A program made the position numbers and the translations under genes. This document shows, piece after piece, positions 17,397 to 25,775 of a stretch of 64,000 nt of DNA (position 1 is the first letter of the stretch; each line of letters begins with the position of its first letter). The stretch lies in contig NZ_JBDWXV010000011.1 of assembly GCF_039982735.1 (NCBI RefSeq), positions 186,001-250,000 of the forward strand, in the 5' to 3' direction. Under the pieces are notes generated by a model, which ran no database searches, was not told the origin of the DNA, and worked only from the letters and a program-made list of their open reading frames with translations. The stretch is from Saccharospirillum sp039982735 (lineage in GTDB: Bacteria; Pseudomonadota; Gammaproteobacteria; Pseudomonadales; Natronospirillaceae).

Positions 17397-20300
17397 ATGT
17401 TTTTAAAAAAATTCATCTACGTAAACTGGGGCAATATTCCGCTGCTGGAATTCGATTTCGGGCCAATCAACCTGCTCAGCGGAGGTAACGGTTCCGGCAA
17501 AACCACCGCCGCCGATGCGTTGCAAACCATCATGACCGCCGCGCACGATACACTGTTTCATTTTAACCCGGGGCAAGACGAGGCGACGCAACGCGGCCGC
17601 GGCAAACAGGTACGCACACTGGCCTCTTATGTGCTGGGTTGTGATGACGGCTCCTACGCGCGTCCGGATGGTGCCGTCGGCTACCTGGCCGCCGTGTTTC
17701 ACCCCACAGAGGGTGAGCCGGCCGAGCCTTTTACCGCCATCATTGGTGCCAGTGCCTTTCTCGACAAAGCCGGCAGTCAGCCGATCGCCCGGCTGGGCGA
17801 CATCAGCTATATGATTGCTCCGGGCGAGCAACTGAGCCAGTCAGATTTCGTGATCGAAGGCGATACGGGCCGCAGCGTGGTAAAGCTGGATGCCCTGGTT
17901 GGTCGCTTAAAAGCCCAGACCGTATCGATAGAAAAGTACGACACCAAAAAACAATATCTGCGCCGTTTTTACGCCGCCATTCGCGGCCGTAACGATGCCG
18001 TCAGTGAACGCGAAGCGATGAACGCCGCACGCGCTTTCTCCCGGTTTATGGCCTACAAACCTGTGAAAGGCATCAACGCCTTTGTAGCCCAGGAAATTCT
18101 TGAGCAAAAGGATCTGGGTGAAGCCATTCGCACTGTGTCCGACCTGATGAAAACCATCAGCGGCATGGAAGCCGAAGCCAACCGACTGAAAAATACCATC
18201 GATCGGCTGACTACGTCGCGGGCCCACAGTGACCGCTACATCGACCAGTGGCTCGACTACAACCTGGCCGATTACATCGCCGCTAAATCCCGCTTTGTGA
18301 ACGACCAGAAACGTTACCTGACCGCCAAGCAGGAGCAACAAAACCTGTTGCAGCAACGCGATACCGTGCAGTCTGATCTGGATGTCGCCGAGCAGCGCCG
18401 GGACCAGTCACACGAGCAGCTGGTGTCGCTCGAAGCGCAGCGTCGGGGCGTGGGCGCGCTGCAGGACAAAGACAAGTTTGAAACCCAGGCCGAGCAGTGC
18501 AAGAAAACCCTGACGCAACTGGCAACCCCCTTGTTGAAGCAAGACGACGCTCTGCAACGGAGCCTGAAAGCCAGCGCCCAGATACAGCAAAGCCTGTTGA
18601 AAACCAGCCTGGCGACCGAGCTTCCAGAGCTGGCTGGCAAACAACTCGGGCAACTGAGCAAGTCGGTGATGCAACAGTCGGACAGCCCCGTCGACTTTCG
18701 CAGTCTGATGAACCGCGACTGGATTGACTTGTCGCCGCTGGAGCAGCATCTGGACGATGTCATTGCCCAGCAAAGCCTGATGAACCAGTGGCGTGAAGCC
18801 TGGTTCAGCGATGGCTGGTCGAGTACGGGTGTCAGCCTGCGGGATCAACTGCAACGTGTGCAGGACCGGCGGGAACAGAAGCTCGCCCAGATCCGCCAGT
18901 CGATCAGCCGCAAACAGCAGGACATCGACAGTCTCGAAGGCCAGCAACTGAACTACCCCTACCACGTGCGCACCGCGCTGGAAGCGATTCGCCGGGAACT
19001 GCCCCAGGCCGACCCGCGAGTGCTGTGCGACCACGTAGAGATTCGCGACCCGAAATGGCAGTCGGCACTGGAAGGTTATATTGGCGGTGCCCGCTTCGCG
19101 ATTCTGGTTGAAGCCAAATACGAGGCGGACGCCATTCGAATTGTGCGCAACCTGCCCAAAGACAACCGCGCCCGGGTCATTCAGGGCAGCAAGGCCCGTC
19201 AGGATGCCGAACGGGTCACCTTGCCCGCCAATTCGGTGGTGCACCTGATGGAATTCGATCATTCCGTAGCGCGCGCCTACTTAACCGCAAGCTATGGCCT
19301 GGTTGAGCAATGCGAAGACGCCGAGGCGTTGAAAAAGACCCGTCGCGGGGTGACTCATCAGGGCCTCGGCAGCGGCGCCTACGCGATGTACCGCTGTGAT
19401 ATGCCGGTCTCGGACCTGGTGTTCGGGCAGGGTGCGCGCCAGCGCGCCATGGCCGCCAAGAAAGACGAACTGATGACCCTGGCTCAGCAGGCCAACGACT
19501 GGCAAACCCAGGTGCAGGAAGTCAGCGCGCTCTACCAGGCGGTGAACCAACTGGCGCATCTGAACCATGCCGATTTAATGCGTGACATGCTCGAAGCCCA
19601 GCGCGCCTTGCGCATGGCCGAGCAGGCGCTGGCCTCACTGGATCTGAGCGACGCCCAGGGTCTGGAAGACGAATACCGGGAAGTCAGTGAACAGCTGAAA
19701 GCACTGGATGCGCGCATTCGCGAATTGATCGAACGCAAGGGCAGTTTGGGCGAGCGCATCGAGACCCTGTCGCGCCAGTGCAAGGCCCTCAGTGATCAGC
19801 AGGAAACCACGGAATTGCACAGCGAGCGCAAGGAAAATTATCTGCGCGATCTGGTCAGCGTGTGGCCTGAATTCGATGTCGAAGCACGGCTCGAAGAAGC
19901 CGATGCAGCGGCCGAGACTGCCGATGCCGATACCCAGGAAAACCTGCGCAAATCGCTGGAAAGTGAGCTCAATGCCCGCGCACACGAATTGGAACAGTTG
20001 CTTAAGGATCACAACCAGGATTGTCAGCCACAGGATGCCATCGCACTGGACTTGAACTACAGCGAACTGCACAGCGCCGAATTCTTCAAGGGAATCGTGT
20101 CGCTGCGCCGTCAGGTCGATCAGGTACACAACCGCCTGAAGAACAACATTCTGGTCGAAAAAGTCGACAACCTGGGTGCGCTCAAAGACAGCTTCAACAA
20201 TGCCTTTGTCACCAACTTGTGCCACGCCATTTATCAATCGATCAATGATGGTAAGCGGGTACTTGAAGATCTGAACGCCGAGCTTGAACACCACCGGTTT

Positions 20301-21026
20301 GGCGCCGACCGCGAACGTTACTGGTTCGATTGGGACTGGGTGCCGGAGTACCGGGAGTACTGGCACTTTTTCGACGAAGTAATCAAAAGCCCGTCGCTGG
20401 GTGAAGGACAAACCCTGTTCGATACCGAATTGAGCACTCGTTCAGCCCAGGTCCGCGACCAGTTGATGGAGATGTTGCTCGATGACGATGAGCAACGGGC
20501 CCTGCGCGAGCTGGAGCGGATATCCGATTACCGCAATTACCGCAATTACGAAATATACAAGCAGCCAGAAGGCAAACAACCGATCGCACTGAGCCAGTAT
20601 GGCACCGGCTCGGGCGGTCAGCTGGAAACCCCGGCCTATATTATACGTTCGGCCGCCATAACCTCGGCCTTCCGCTTTAACGAAGGTGATTCGCACCTGC
20701 GCATGGTACTGGTGGATGAAGCCTTCTCCAAAATGGATGAAACCCGCTCCAAAGAGGTCATCCGCTACCTGACAGAGTCACTCGGATTGCAATTATTGTT
20801 CATCATGCCGACCAGTAAATCGGGCCCCTTTATGGACATGATTTCCAATCAGTTTGTATTCTCCAAGGTGCCGCTGGCCCAGGGCAACCGGGTAGGGCAA
20901 TTGAACACCCGGGTGCTGGTTGACCGGCAAAAATGCAATCAGGATAAAATCCGGACACTCTGGGCCAACCACCGCAAGGTGATCCGGCAACAGGCCGAAC
21001 TGGATTTTATGGCAGACATCGAATAA
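17397..21026 (+). CDS. mksB: MksB SMC-like ATPase (JetC family)
   Basis: A 1209-residue SMC/MukB-like ATPase, the motor of the complex. Walker A is GGNGSGKTTAADALQ at about residues 30-44 after the N-terminal strand FIYVNWGNIPLLEFDFGP. Long coiled coils cover roughly residues 270-530 and 680-930 around a hinge region. The C-terminal lobe has the ABC signature GTGSGGQLETPAYI near residue 1070, Walker B MVLVDEAFSKMDE near 1105 and a D-loop. All catalytic motifs are intact, so the ATPase should work. The following gene is upp, with no JetD/MksG between. Confidence 0.93.
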   Translation: MFLKKFIYVNWGNIPLLEFDFGPINLLSGGNGSGKTTAADALQTIMTAAHDTLFHFNPGQDEATQRGRGKQVRTLASYVLGCDDGSYARPDGAVGYLAAVFHPTEGEPAEPFTAIIGASAFLDKAGSQPIARLGDISYMIAPGEQLSQSDFVIEGDTGRSVVKLDALVGRLKAQTVSIEKYDTKKQYLRRFYAAIRGRNDAVSEREAMNAARAFSRFMAYKPVKGINAFVAQEILEQKDLGEAIRTVSDLMKTISGMEAEANRLKNTIDRLTTSRAHSDRYIDQWLDYNLADYIAAKSRFVNDQKRYLTAKQEQQNLLQQRDTVQSDLDVAEQRRDQSHEQLVSLEAQRRGVGALQDKDKFETQAEQCKKTLTQLATPLLKQDDALQRSLKASAQIQQSLLKTSLATELPELAGKQLGQLSKSVMQQSDSPVDFRSLMNRDWIDLSPLEQHLDDVIAQQSLMNQWREAWFSDGWSSTGVSLRDQLQRVQDRREQKLAQIRQSISRKQQDIDSLEGQQLNYPYHVRTALEAIRRELPQADPRVLCDHVEIRDPKWQSALEGYIGGARFAILVEAKYEADAIRIVRNLPKDNRARVIQGSKARQDAERVTLPANSVVHLMEFDHSVARAYLTASYGLVEQCEDAEALKKTRRGVTHQGLGSGAYAMYRCDMPVSDLVFGQGARQRAMAAKKDELMTLAQQANDWQTQVQEVSALYQAVNQLAHLNHADLMRDMLEAQRALRMAEQALASLDLSDAQGLEDEYREVSEQLKALDARIRELIERKGSLGERIETLSRQCKALSDQQETTELHSERKENYLRDLVSVWPEFDVEARLEEADAAAETADADTQENLRKSLESELNARAHELEQLLKDHNQDCQPQDAIALDLNYSELHSAEFFKGIVSLRRQVDQVHNRLKNNILVEKVDNLGALKDSFNNAFVTNLCHAIYQSINDGKRVLEDLNAELEHHRFGADRERYWFDWDWVPEYREYWHFFDEVIKSPSLGEGQTLFDTELSTRSAQVRDQLMEMLLDDDEQRALRELERISDYRNYRNYEIYKQPEGKQPIALSQYGTGSGGQLETPAYIIRSAAITSAFRFNEGDSHLRMVLVDEAFSKMDETRSKEVIRYLTESLGLQLLFIMPTSKSGPFMDMISNQFVFSKVPLAQGNRVGQLNTRVLVDRQKCNQDKIRTLWANHRKVIRQQAELDFMADIE

Positions 21027-21058
21027 ACAAGGCAATTTTCGGAGGTCAACTGTTCTTC

Positions 21059-21151
21059 GGTGCCAGGAGTCCGTGTCAGGCACCGGGTATACCTACCTGG
21101 TAGCCGGTGCGGGCGACTGGCAACATTGCCAACCGCGAACTCCGAAGTTTG
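21059..21151. repeat. core-less palindrome derivative R4
   Basis: The first part (about 21059-21095) matches the reverse complement of the right flank and arm of R8 (44666-44702) with two differences. The second part (about 21096-21147) matches the reverse complement of the left end and arm of R7 (44341-44392), with a few differences, including the GCGAACTCC end motif. The whole core is missing. The junction falls in a shared CCTA. It looks like a deletion product of a tandem pair such as R7-R8. It lies between mksB and upp. Confidence 0.7.
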
Positions 21152-21210
21152 ACTACTATACAGTTCAGCGATTTAACGGGTTGCGGCAATAGGCGGCTAA
21201 GGAAATAGTA

Positions 21211-21840
21211 ATGGCAATACATGAGATTACACACCCACTGATCCAGCATAAGCTGGGTTTGATGCGCGAAGCGGGCATCAGTACCAAGCATTTTCGGGAG
21301 CTGGCCGGTGAGGTTGGCAATTTGCTGACCTATGAAGCGGGGCGGGAGCTTGAAACCGAAACCGTCGAAATCGAAAGCTGGACCGGGGCGCCCTTGAAGG
21401 TGCAGCGGATTAAGGGCAAGAAGATTACCGTGGTGCCCATTTTGCGGGCCGGGCTTGGCATGCTCGATGGCGTAATGCAGCTAATTCCCAATGCCAAAGT
21501 CAGTGTTGTCGGGCTGTACCGGGATGAAGAAACGCTGGAACCGGTGCCGTATTTCGATAAGGTCATCGAAGATGTCGAAGACCGGACCGCATTGATTGTT
21601 GACCCCATGCTGGCAACCGGGGGCACTCTGATTGCCACGATTGAATTGTTGAAAGCCAAAGGGTGCAAGCGGATTATGGGCCTGTTCCTGGTCGCCGCCC
21701 CGGAAGGCATCGAGGCCGTGTTGAAGGTTCATCCGGATATCGATCTCTATGTGGCCTCGGTAGATGACCGCCTGAACGATCAGGGCTATATTATTCCTGG
21801 CTTGGGCGACGCGGGTGACAAGATATTCGGGACGCGCTGA
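21211..21840 (+). CDS. upp: uracil phosphoribosyltransferase
   Basis: A 209-residue pyrimidine-salvage enzyme making UMP from uracil and PRPP. The PRPP-binding loop LIVDPMLATGGT is at about residues 128-139, and the uracil-binding C-terminus YIIPGLGDAGDKIFGT is intact. Length is exactly family-typical. TAAGGA lies before the ATG. It is monocistronic in this window, with no uraA permease next to it. Confidence 0.97.
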   Translation: MAIHEITHPLIQHKLGLMREAGISTKHFRELAGEVGNLLTYEAGRELETETVEIESWTGAPLKVQRIKGKKITVVPILRAGLGMLDGVMQLIPNAKVSVVGLYRDEETLEPVPYFDKVIEDVEDRTALIVDPMLATGGTLIATIELLKAKGCKRIMGLFLVAAPEGIEAVLKVHPDIDLYVASVDDRLNDQGYIIPGLGDAGDKIFGTR

Positions 21841-21995
21841 GAACGGCTTGCCAAACCAGTGATGACCATTTTATTTGCTGCAAAACTGGAAATAGAGTCT
21901 AAAGTAGGGGGTGTGACAGGCCGAGTCCTCGCCGGAGGCAGTTGATGGCACCGGACGAGGCTGGCACCTAATATCAGCCTGACGGAGTCAGTGCT

Positions 21996-22730
21996 GTGGG
22001 ATACCGGGCTAAAATCATGCAAAAACAGCGTTTGTTAATTGTTGACGACAATCTCGACTATGCGCGCAAGCTGAGGGATTACCTTGCGAGCAATGAATAC
22101 GATGTTGATGTGGAATCCGATTCATCCGTCGCCTTGCGCCGTATACGGGACGAGCAGCCCAGTGTGGTGCTGATCGAAGTCGATTTGCATGGGGATAGCG
22201 GCCTCACTGTGTGCAAGCTGAGCCGAAAGGAGTTCAAAGGCGGCATTATCCTGTTAAACGACACGGCGGATGAACTCGATCAGGTACTGGGGCTTGACCT
22301 GGGTGCCGATGATTATCTGTTAAAGTCGGCCTCACATCGGCTTATTCTGGCGCGTTGCCAGGCCCTGATGCGGCGCTCGGATCGTGCCCGTGCAACCGAG
22401 ATACCCGCCAAGACCGAGCGACTTCAGTTCGGCGACCTGATCATCGACAACACCATGCGTGAAGCCTGGCTGGGTAGCTCCACCATCGACCTGACCAGTG
22501 CCGAGTTCGACTTGCTGTGGCTGCTTTCCAGCCACGCGGGGCAGATTCTAACGCGTGAAGAAATATTCAACCGCTTGCGTGGCATTGAATACGACGGGCA
22601 GGATCGATCGGTAGACGTACGCGTATCGCGCATTCGCCCAAAAGTCGGGGATGATCCGGAACACCCCCGTCGCATCAAAACAGTGCGTAGCAAAGGCTAT
22701 TTGTTTGTGGGGGAGGTGTTCAAGCACTGA
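21996..22730 (+). CDS. OmpR-family response regulator with atypical receiver (Glu at phosphosite)
   Basis: A 244-residue two-domain regulator with a receiver (residues 10-125) and a winged-helix DNA-binding domain (145-240, ending TVRSKGYLFVGEV). The acidic pair is normal (LLIVDDN), but the third strand reads PSVVLIEVDLHG where family members have PDLVLLDLMLPG, so the phospho-accepting Asp is Glu61. The switch Thr is Asn (ILLND) and the Lys-Pro pair is Lys-Ser (LLKSA). The receiver is therefore probably not phosphorylated and may be locked on. GTG at 21996 has GGAG eight bases upstream; ATG 22017 is an alternative start. No histidine kinase is adjacent. Confidence 0.87.
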   Translation: MGYRAKIMQKQRLLIVDDNLDYARKLRDYLASNEYDVDVESDSSVALRRIRDEQPSVVLIEVDLHGDSGLTVCKLSRKEFKGGIILLNDTADELDQVLGLDLGADDYLLKSASHRLILARCQALMRRSDRARATEIPAKTERLQFGDLIIDNTMREAWLGSSTIDLTSAEFDLLWLLSSHAGQILTREEIFNRLRGIEYDGQDRSVDVRVSRIRPKVGDDPEHPRRIKTVRSKGYLFVGEVFKH

Positions 22731-22743
22731 CCCCGGCGCCAGG

Positions 22744-23730
22744 CTACTTGCGTTTCGCCCGGTACACCTTGAACCCGCGCCCGTGGGCCATCTCTTCAAC
22801 CATTCCAACCGTCGCTGGCAGGCATGACTGGTAATCCAGAAACTCGTTGGCAACCCACCAGAGGGTACCACCGGATACCAGCCAGTCTGCACTGGCCCTG
22901 AATAACGCTTCACTGGCTTCGTAGTGCGTGCGAATGCCGGTATGGAAGGGTGGGTTGGTGATGATGGCGTTGAAACGGGTGCGATCCAGTTGTGCCAGCC
23001 CATCCGACCAAACCACCCGGTAGCGATCGTCGGCCGCCACCCTGGCCAGATTTTGCTCGGTGGAACGAACCGCCAGCCAGTCGATATCCAGGGCTGTGAC
23101 GGTGACATGCTCAGAGCGTCCCAGCAATGCCTGGGCAATGACACCGCTGCCACAGCCAAAATCCAGGCAATGGCCCTTCATGACGGGCAGAACACTCAGC
23201 AATAAGTCGGTGCCTTTGTCGAGGCGGTTTTGGCTGAATACCCCGGGAGCGGCTTGCAACAGCTGGCCCTGATAGTCAAATTCAGTCCAGTTAGGCGCTT
23301 CTGGCAAGGTGGCCTCGGGTGCGATGTGCAATTGGTGCAGCACGCAATGCCGGGCGCTGTCCCATTTTTCGGTTTCCGCCCAGTCGAGTACGCGCTTGGG
23401 TAGGCTTTTTATGCCACCCTTGTTCTCACCGACCACCCAGACCTGACAATGAGGATGCTGCTGCACGAAACTGACGATCCGGTGCAGCCACCAGGCCAGG
23501 CGTTCTTTGGCTTTGGGATAGAACAGAACAATGCCATTTGTTTGTGCCGGCCAGTCATCGTCGGCCGCCAAGGCATTCAGCCCGGGTGTGTTGAACACAC
23601 TGCGGTCCAGACAAACAGCCTGATCGGTCGTTTTGATCAGTCCGTTGCCCTCAGGCGCATCCAGCCAGAGAATGTTGAGCGCTGAGAAGTGAGTCTGGTG
23701 ACGTTCAAGCAGTTGCCAGCTTGGGTGCAT
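22744..23730 (-). CDS. rsmC: 16S rRNA (guanine1207-N2)-methyltransferase
   Basis: A 328-residue two-domain methyltransferase modifying G1207 of 16S rRNA. The RsmC signature GVFSQNRLDKGTDLLLSVLP precedes the SAM-binding LDFGCGSGVIAQALLG (about residue 190), and the catalytic NPPFHTG is near residue 262. The N-terminal half is the degenerate methyltransferase domain typical of RsmC. Both termini fit. A possible intrinsic terminator lies in its leader at 23856-23885 (see that entry), so it may be attenuated. Confidence 0.9.
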   Translation of the reverse strand: MHPSWQLLERHQTHFSALNILWLDAPEGNGLIKTTDQAVCLDRSVFNTPGLNALAADDDWPAQTNGIVLFYPKAKERLAWWLHRIVSFVQQHPHCQVWVVGENKGGIKSLPKRVLDWAETEKWDSARHCVLHQLHIAPEATLPEAPNWTEFDYQGQLLQAAPGVFSQNRLDKGTDLLLSVLPVMKGHCLDFGCGSGVIAQALLGRSEHVTVTALDIDWLAVRSTEQNLARVAADDRYRVVWSDGLAQLDRTRFNAIITNPPFHTGIRTHYEASEALFRASADWLVSGGTLWWVANEFLDYQSCLPATVGMVEEMAHGRGFKVYRAKRK

Positions 23731-23855
23731 AAGTGATCGGTCCTTAAAAACGCAGAGTTTAGCAAACTAGTGATAGCCAGGGACAGGCTCATTGACGGTC
23801 GGTTTGATTGGCAAAGGGCGCGGAGATGACTAGGTTGGTCGCAGAAGGTAGACGT

Positions 23856-23954
23856 AAAAAAACGGACACCGGGGAAGATGTCCGTATAAACATGGGGCTG
23901 GGCCCACATAGGAGTAGTCACCATACTGCTGCTACCAACATTATTAGAAGTATA
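23856..23954 (-). ncRNA. candidate small RNA or attenuated rsmC leader
   Basis: On the minus strand, a seven-base-pair hairpin (ACGGACA 23862-23868 with TGTCCGT 23879-23885) is followed by seven T residues (A7 at 23856-23862 on the plus strand), a good intrinsic terminator shape. About 64-70 bases upstream a TATACT (23949-23954) could be a -10 box, but I find no good -35. No coding gene ends here; rsmC begins downstream at 23730. It is therefore either a small RNA of about 85 nt or a leader terminator controlling rsmC. Confidence 0.35.
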
Positions 23955-24080
23955 GTGACTGCATCAGGTTTCGCTGGCTTTATATAGAAATAATGCGTTC
24001 TAAACTTAAGCTTTTTAACTACCAACCGACATATTTCCCGGGGCGCACCATTGCCGGTTGTGTCATAACAGGGTGGATAC

Positions 24081-24716
24081 ATGGTCAAACTGAGCAAATT
24101 AGCGGGCATTGCCTTTTTGCTGGCACTGGGTGTGATGCCCGTTATTGGCCACGGCTACGGTACCGTCGGCCACGCCAGTCAACAATTGCGACTGCTCGCA
24201 TCCGAATTGATTCAGCCCGTTCTGAACCGGCAGGCACTGACCGTCAGTTTGCCCGATTTGCCGTATGTGATTCTCGATACCGACCCACAAGCGTTGCGAC
24301 AGCAGCTGGATGTTCTGGTTGCCGAGGGCTTGTTGCAGCGTGAAGCCGTTGTCGCTGAACAACGTGAATTAACCTCTCAGGGGTGGGTAACGCGCAATAC
24401 GGCAGGCGTGCAATATTTACCCGTAGCCGGGGTGTTGCAGCCGACTATTCGATATGGCGAGTCCGAGCTACTTCGCCTGGGGGAGATAACGCTCGACCCG
24501 CAACCTGGTGGCGATACTGAGGCGCGGATCAGTTTTACCTGGCAAGTGGATAACCTCGCCGAGTGGGTATGGGCTCCGGTATTTGATAACGACGCACGCC
24601 TTAACCGTATAAAAGCGAGTACAGAAACGCCCATACCGGGGTCAGCTGAACTGGTATGGGATCCGGTGGAGCAGGGCTGGACATTGAATGAACTGGACGC
24701 ATTTCCGGTTCAGTAA
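24081..24716 (+). CDS. secreted or periplasmic protein of unknown function
   Basis: A 211-residue protein with a classical signal peptide (MVKLSKLAGIAFLLALGVMPVIGHG, cut over the first 25 residues). The mature part has an N-terminal helix (ASQQLRLLASELIQPVLNRQ), a segment LPYVILDTDPQALRQQLDVLVAEGLL and a C-terminal beta-rich half ending in SAELVWDPVEQGWTLNEL. I recognise no domain. It is isolated, with a 350-base gap upstream and a 7-base overlap with the convergent gene downstream. Confidence 0.68.
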   Translation: MVKLSKLAGIAFLLALGVMPVIGHGYGTVGHASQQLRLLASELIQPVLNRQALTVSLPDLPYVILDTDPQALRQQLDVLVAEGLLQREAVVAEQRELTSQGWVTRNTAGVQYLPVAGVLQPTIRYGESELLRLGEITLDPQPGGDTEARISFTWQVDNLAEWVWAPVFDNDARLNRIKASTETPIPGSAELVWDPVEQGWTLNELDAFPVQ

Positions 24717-25039
24717 CCCGGGTGGGCCTTACACAGTCGCTGATTCAACTGAGATATTGCCGCCTTTAGTGCCGTCGGCATCAATAGCGCATTCAGTGTA
24801 GGTTCTTCTGCCAGCAAGGCCTGGATGACCTGAACCAGAATGTCTGACCAGTCATCTGCGATAAAGCAATCCGGTGGCAACTCATGCAGTGCATCCATCA
24901 ACAGGCCTTTCATTTCCGGCATGCGGCGTTGCGCGCACTCGTTAAAAGCCAGGCTGACGATCAAATCGGCGACCTGATGCCTGCGCAGGAAAACGAGGGA
25001 TGGCGCCGGCGCTTCTGTCGCGGCATGGTAACCAGTCAT
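24710..25039 (-). CDS. small hypothetical protein
   Basis: A 109-residue protein, all predicted helical, with no membrane segment. I chose the ATG at 25039 (MTGYHAATEAPAPSLVF) because a perfect AGGAGG lies six bases upstream; the frame continues eight codons further. Segments seen are FLRRHQVADLIVSLAFNECAQ and LLMDALHELPPDCFIADDWSDILVQVIQALLAEE split around residue 55. The strong ribosome binding site argues that it is expressed. Function unknown. Confidence 0.62.
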   Translation of the reverse strand: MTGYHAATEAPAPSLVFLRRHQVADLIVSLAFNECAQRRMPEMKGLLMDALHELPPDCFIADDWSDILVQVIQALLAEEPTLNALLMPTALKAAISQLNQRLCKAHPGY

Positions 25040-25775
25040 TGACAGCCTCCTGTTTCGACTCAACGGTCCGTCAAGCTACGCCGGTACTGACCATCGGGCA
25101 ATGCATAACCCTGGGGAGAGGGTGTGTACAAGATGTCGATAACTCAGGGTGAGTGAATGCTCACAGGGCAGGCCTTGATCGTTCTGATCAGACTCTTTGT
25201 GTATCTTTGTAACTAACCGGGATTGATGAAATATTAGAGTCTGTGGCGGGGTTATGGAGCCGTTACCGGGAGTAAGCAATGTCAAAGGCGATGGCCTGGT
25301 TAGTTTTTCTGCTTGGCTTGAGCTTCGAATGGCCTCCCGGGCATTTTTTCGCAGGGCGGTTTGCGATCAGCTAAAAATAGATGGGTCTCGGGAAGCCGGG
25401 CGTTGGCGTAAATCAAATTATAAGTAAGACAATGCGATAGATTTCGGCGTGTCGATTAAATTTCTATCCGTGAATAACACCCGCGCGTTTTTCGGATAAT
25501 GCGGTCAGTTATTCAATTTGTACTTCAGTCTGACAATCCATAAAGGTGTAATTGGACCGGCTATCGAATTTGCAGGCGATGAAATTAAGACTGATTAAAA
25601 TGGTTTTTCTCAATTTTACGAAAATTATGTGGCAAAAAATGTTCTTAATATCACTTTTTGTTAAATTATAGTTTGCATCTTTAAGGGCATCTGACTAAAT
25701 TAGCGTTATTGAATTGCTCTTTTGGAATGAGTTTTCATTCCAGATGCCAAAGTAATAAATGAGAAGGAGATACCC
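25040..25775. other. 736-base AT-rich intergenic region
   Basis: Apart from a candidate small ORF at 25279-25374, no gene is supported. The last 350 bases before the AlgP-like gene are strikingly AT-rich compared with the rest of the window (runs such as GGTTTTTCTCAATTTTACG and TTTTTGTTAAATTATAG), as expected for a strong or H-NS-like-silenced promoter region. I cannot define -35/-10 boxes with confidence. A 69-codon minus-strand frame at 25076-25285 looks spurious. Confidence 0.5.
25279..25374 (+). CDS. candidate small hydrophobic protein, 31 residues
   Basis: ATG at 25279 is preceded by GGGAG (25268-25272) at six bases. The 31 codons encode MSKAMAWLVFLLGLSFEWPP followed by GHFFAGRFAIS, a Lys start, one hydrophobic helix and a short tail, which is typical of small membrane proteins or leader peptides. 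It is too short for statistical support and lies in a long otherwise empty spacer. It could equally be chance. Confidence 0.3.
   Translation: MSKAMAWLVFLLGLSFEWPPGHFFAGRFAIS

Noticed and set aside
15168..21026. Wadjet anti-plasmid defence operon
   Set aside because: The JetD/MksG nuclease gene is absent on both sides; the three genes fit the chromosomal MksBEF type better.
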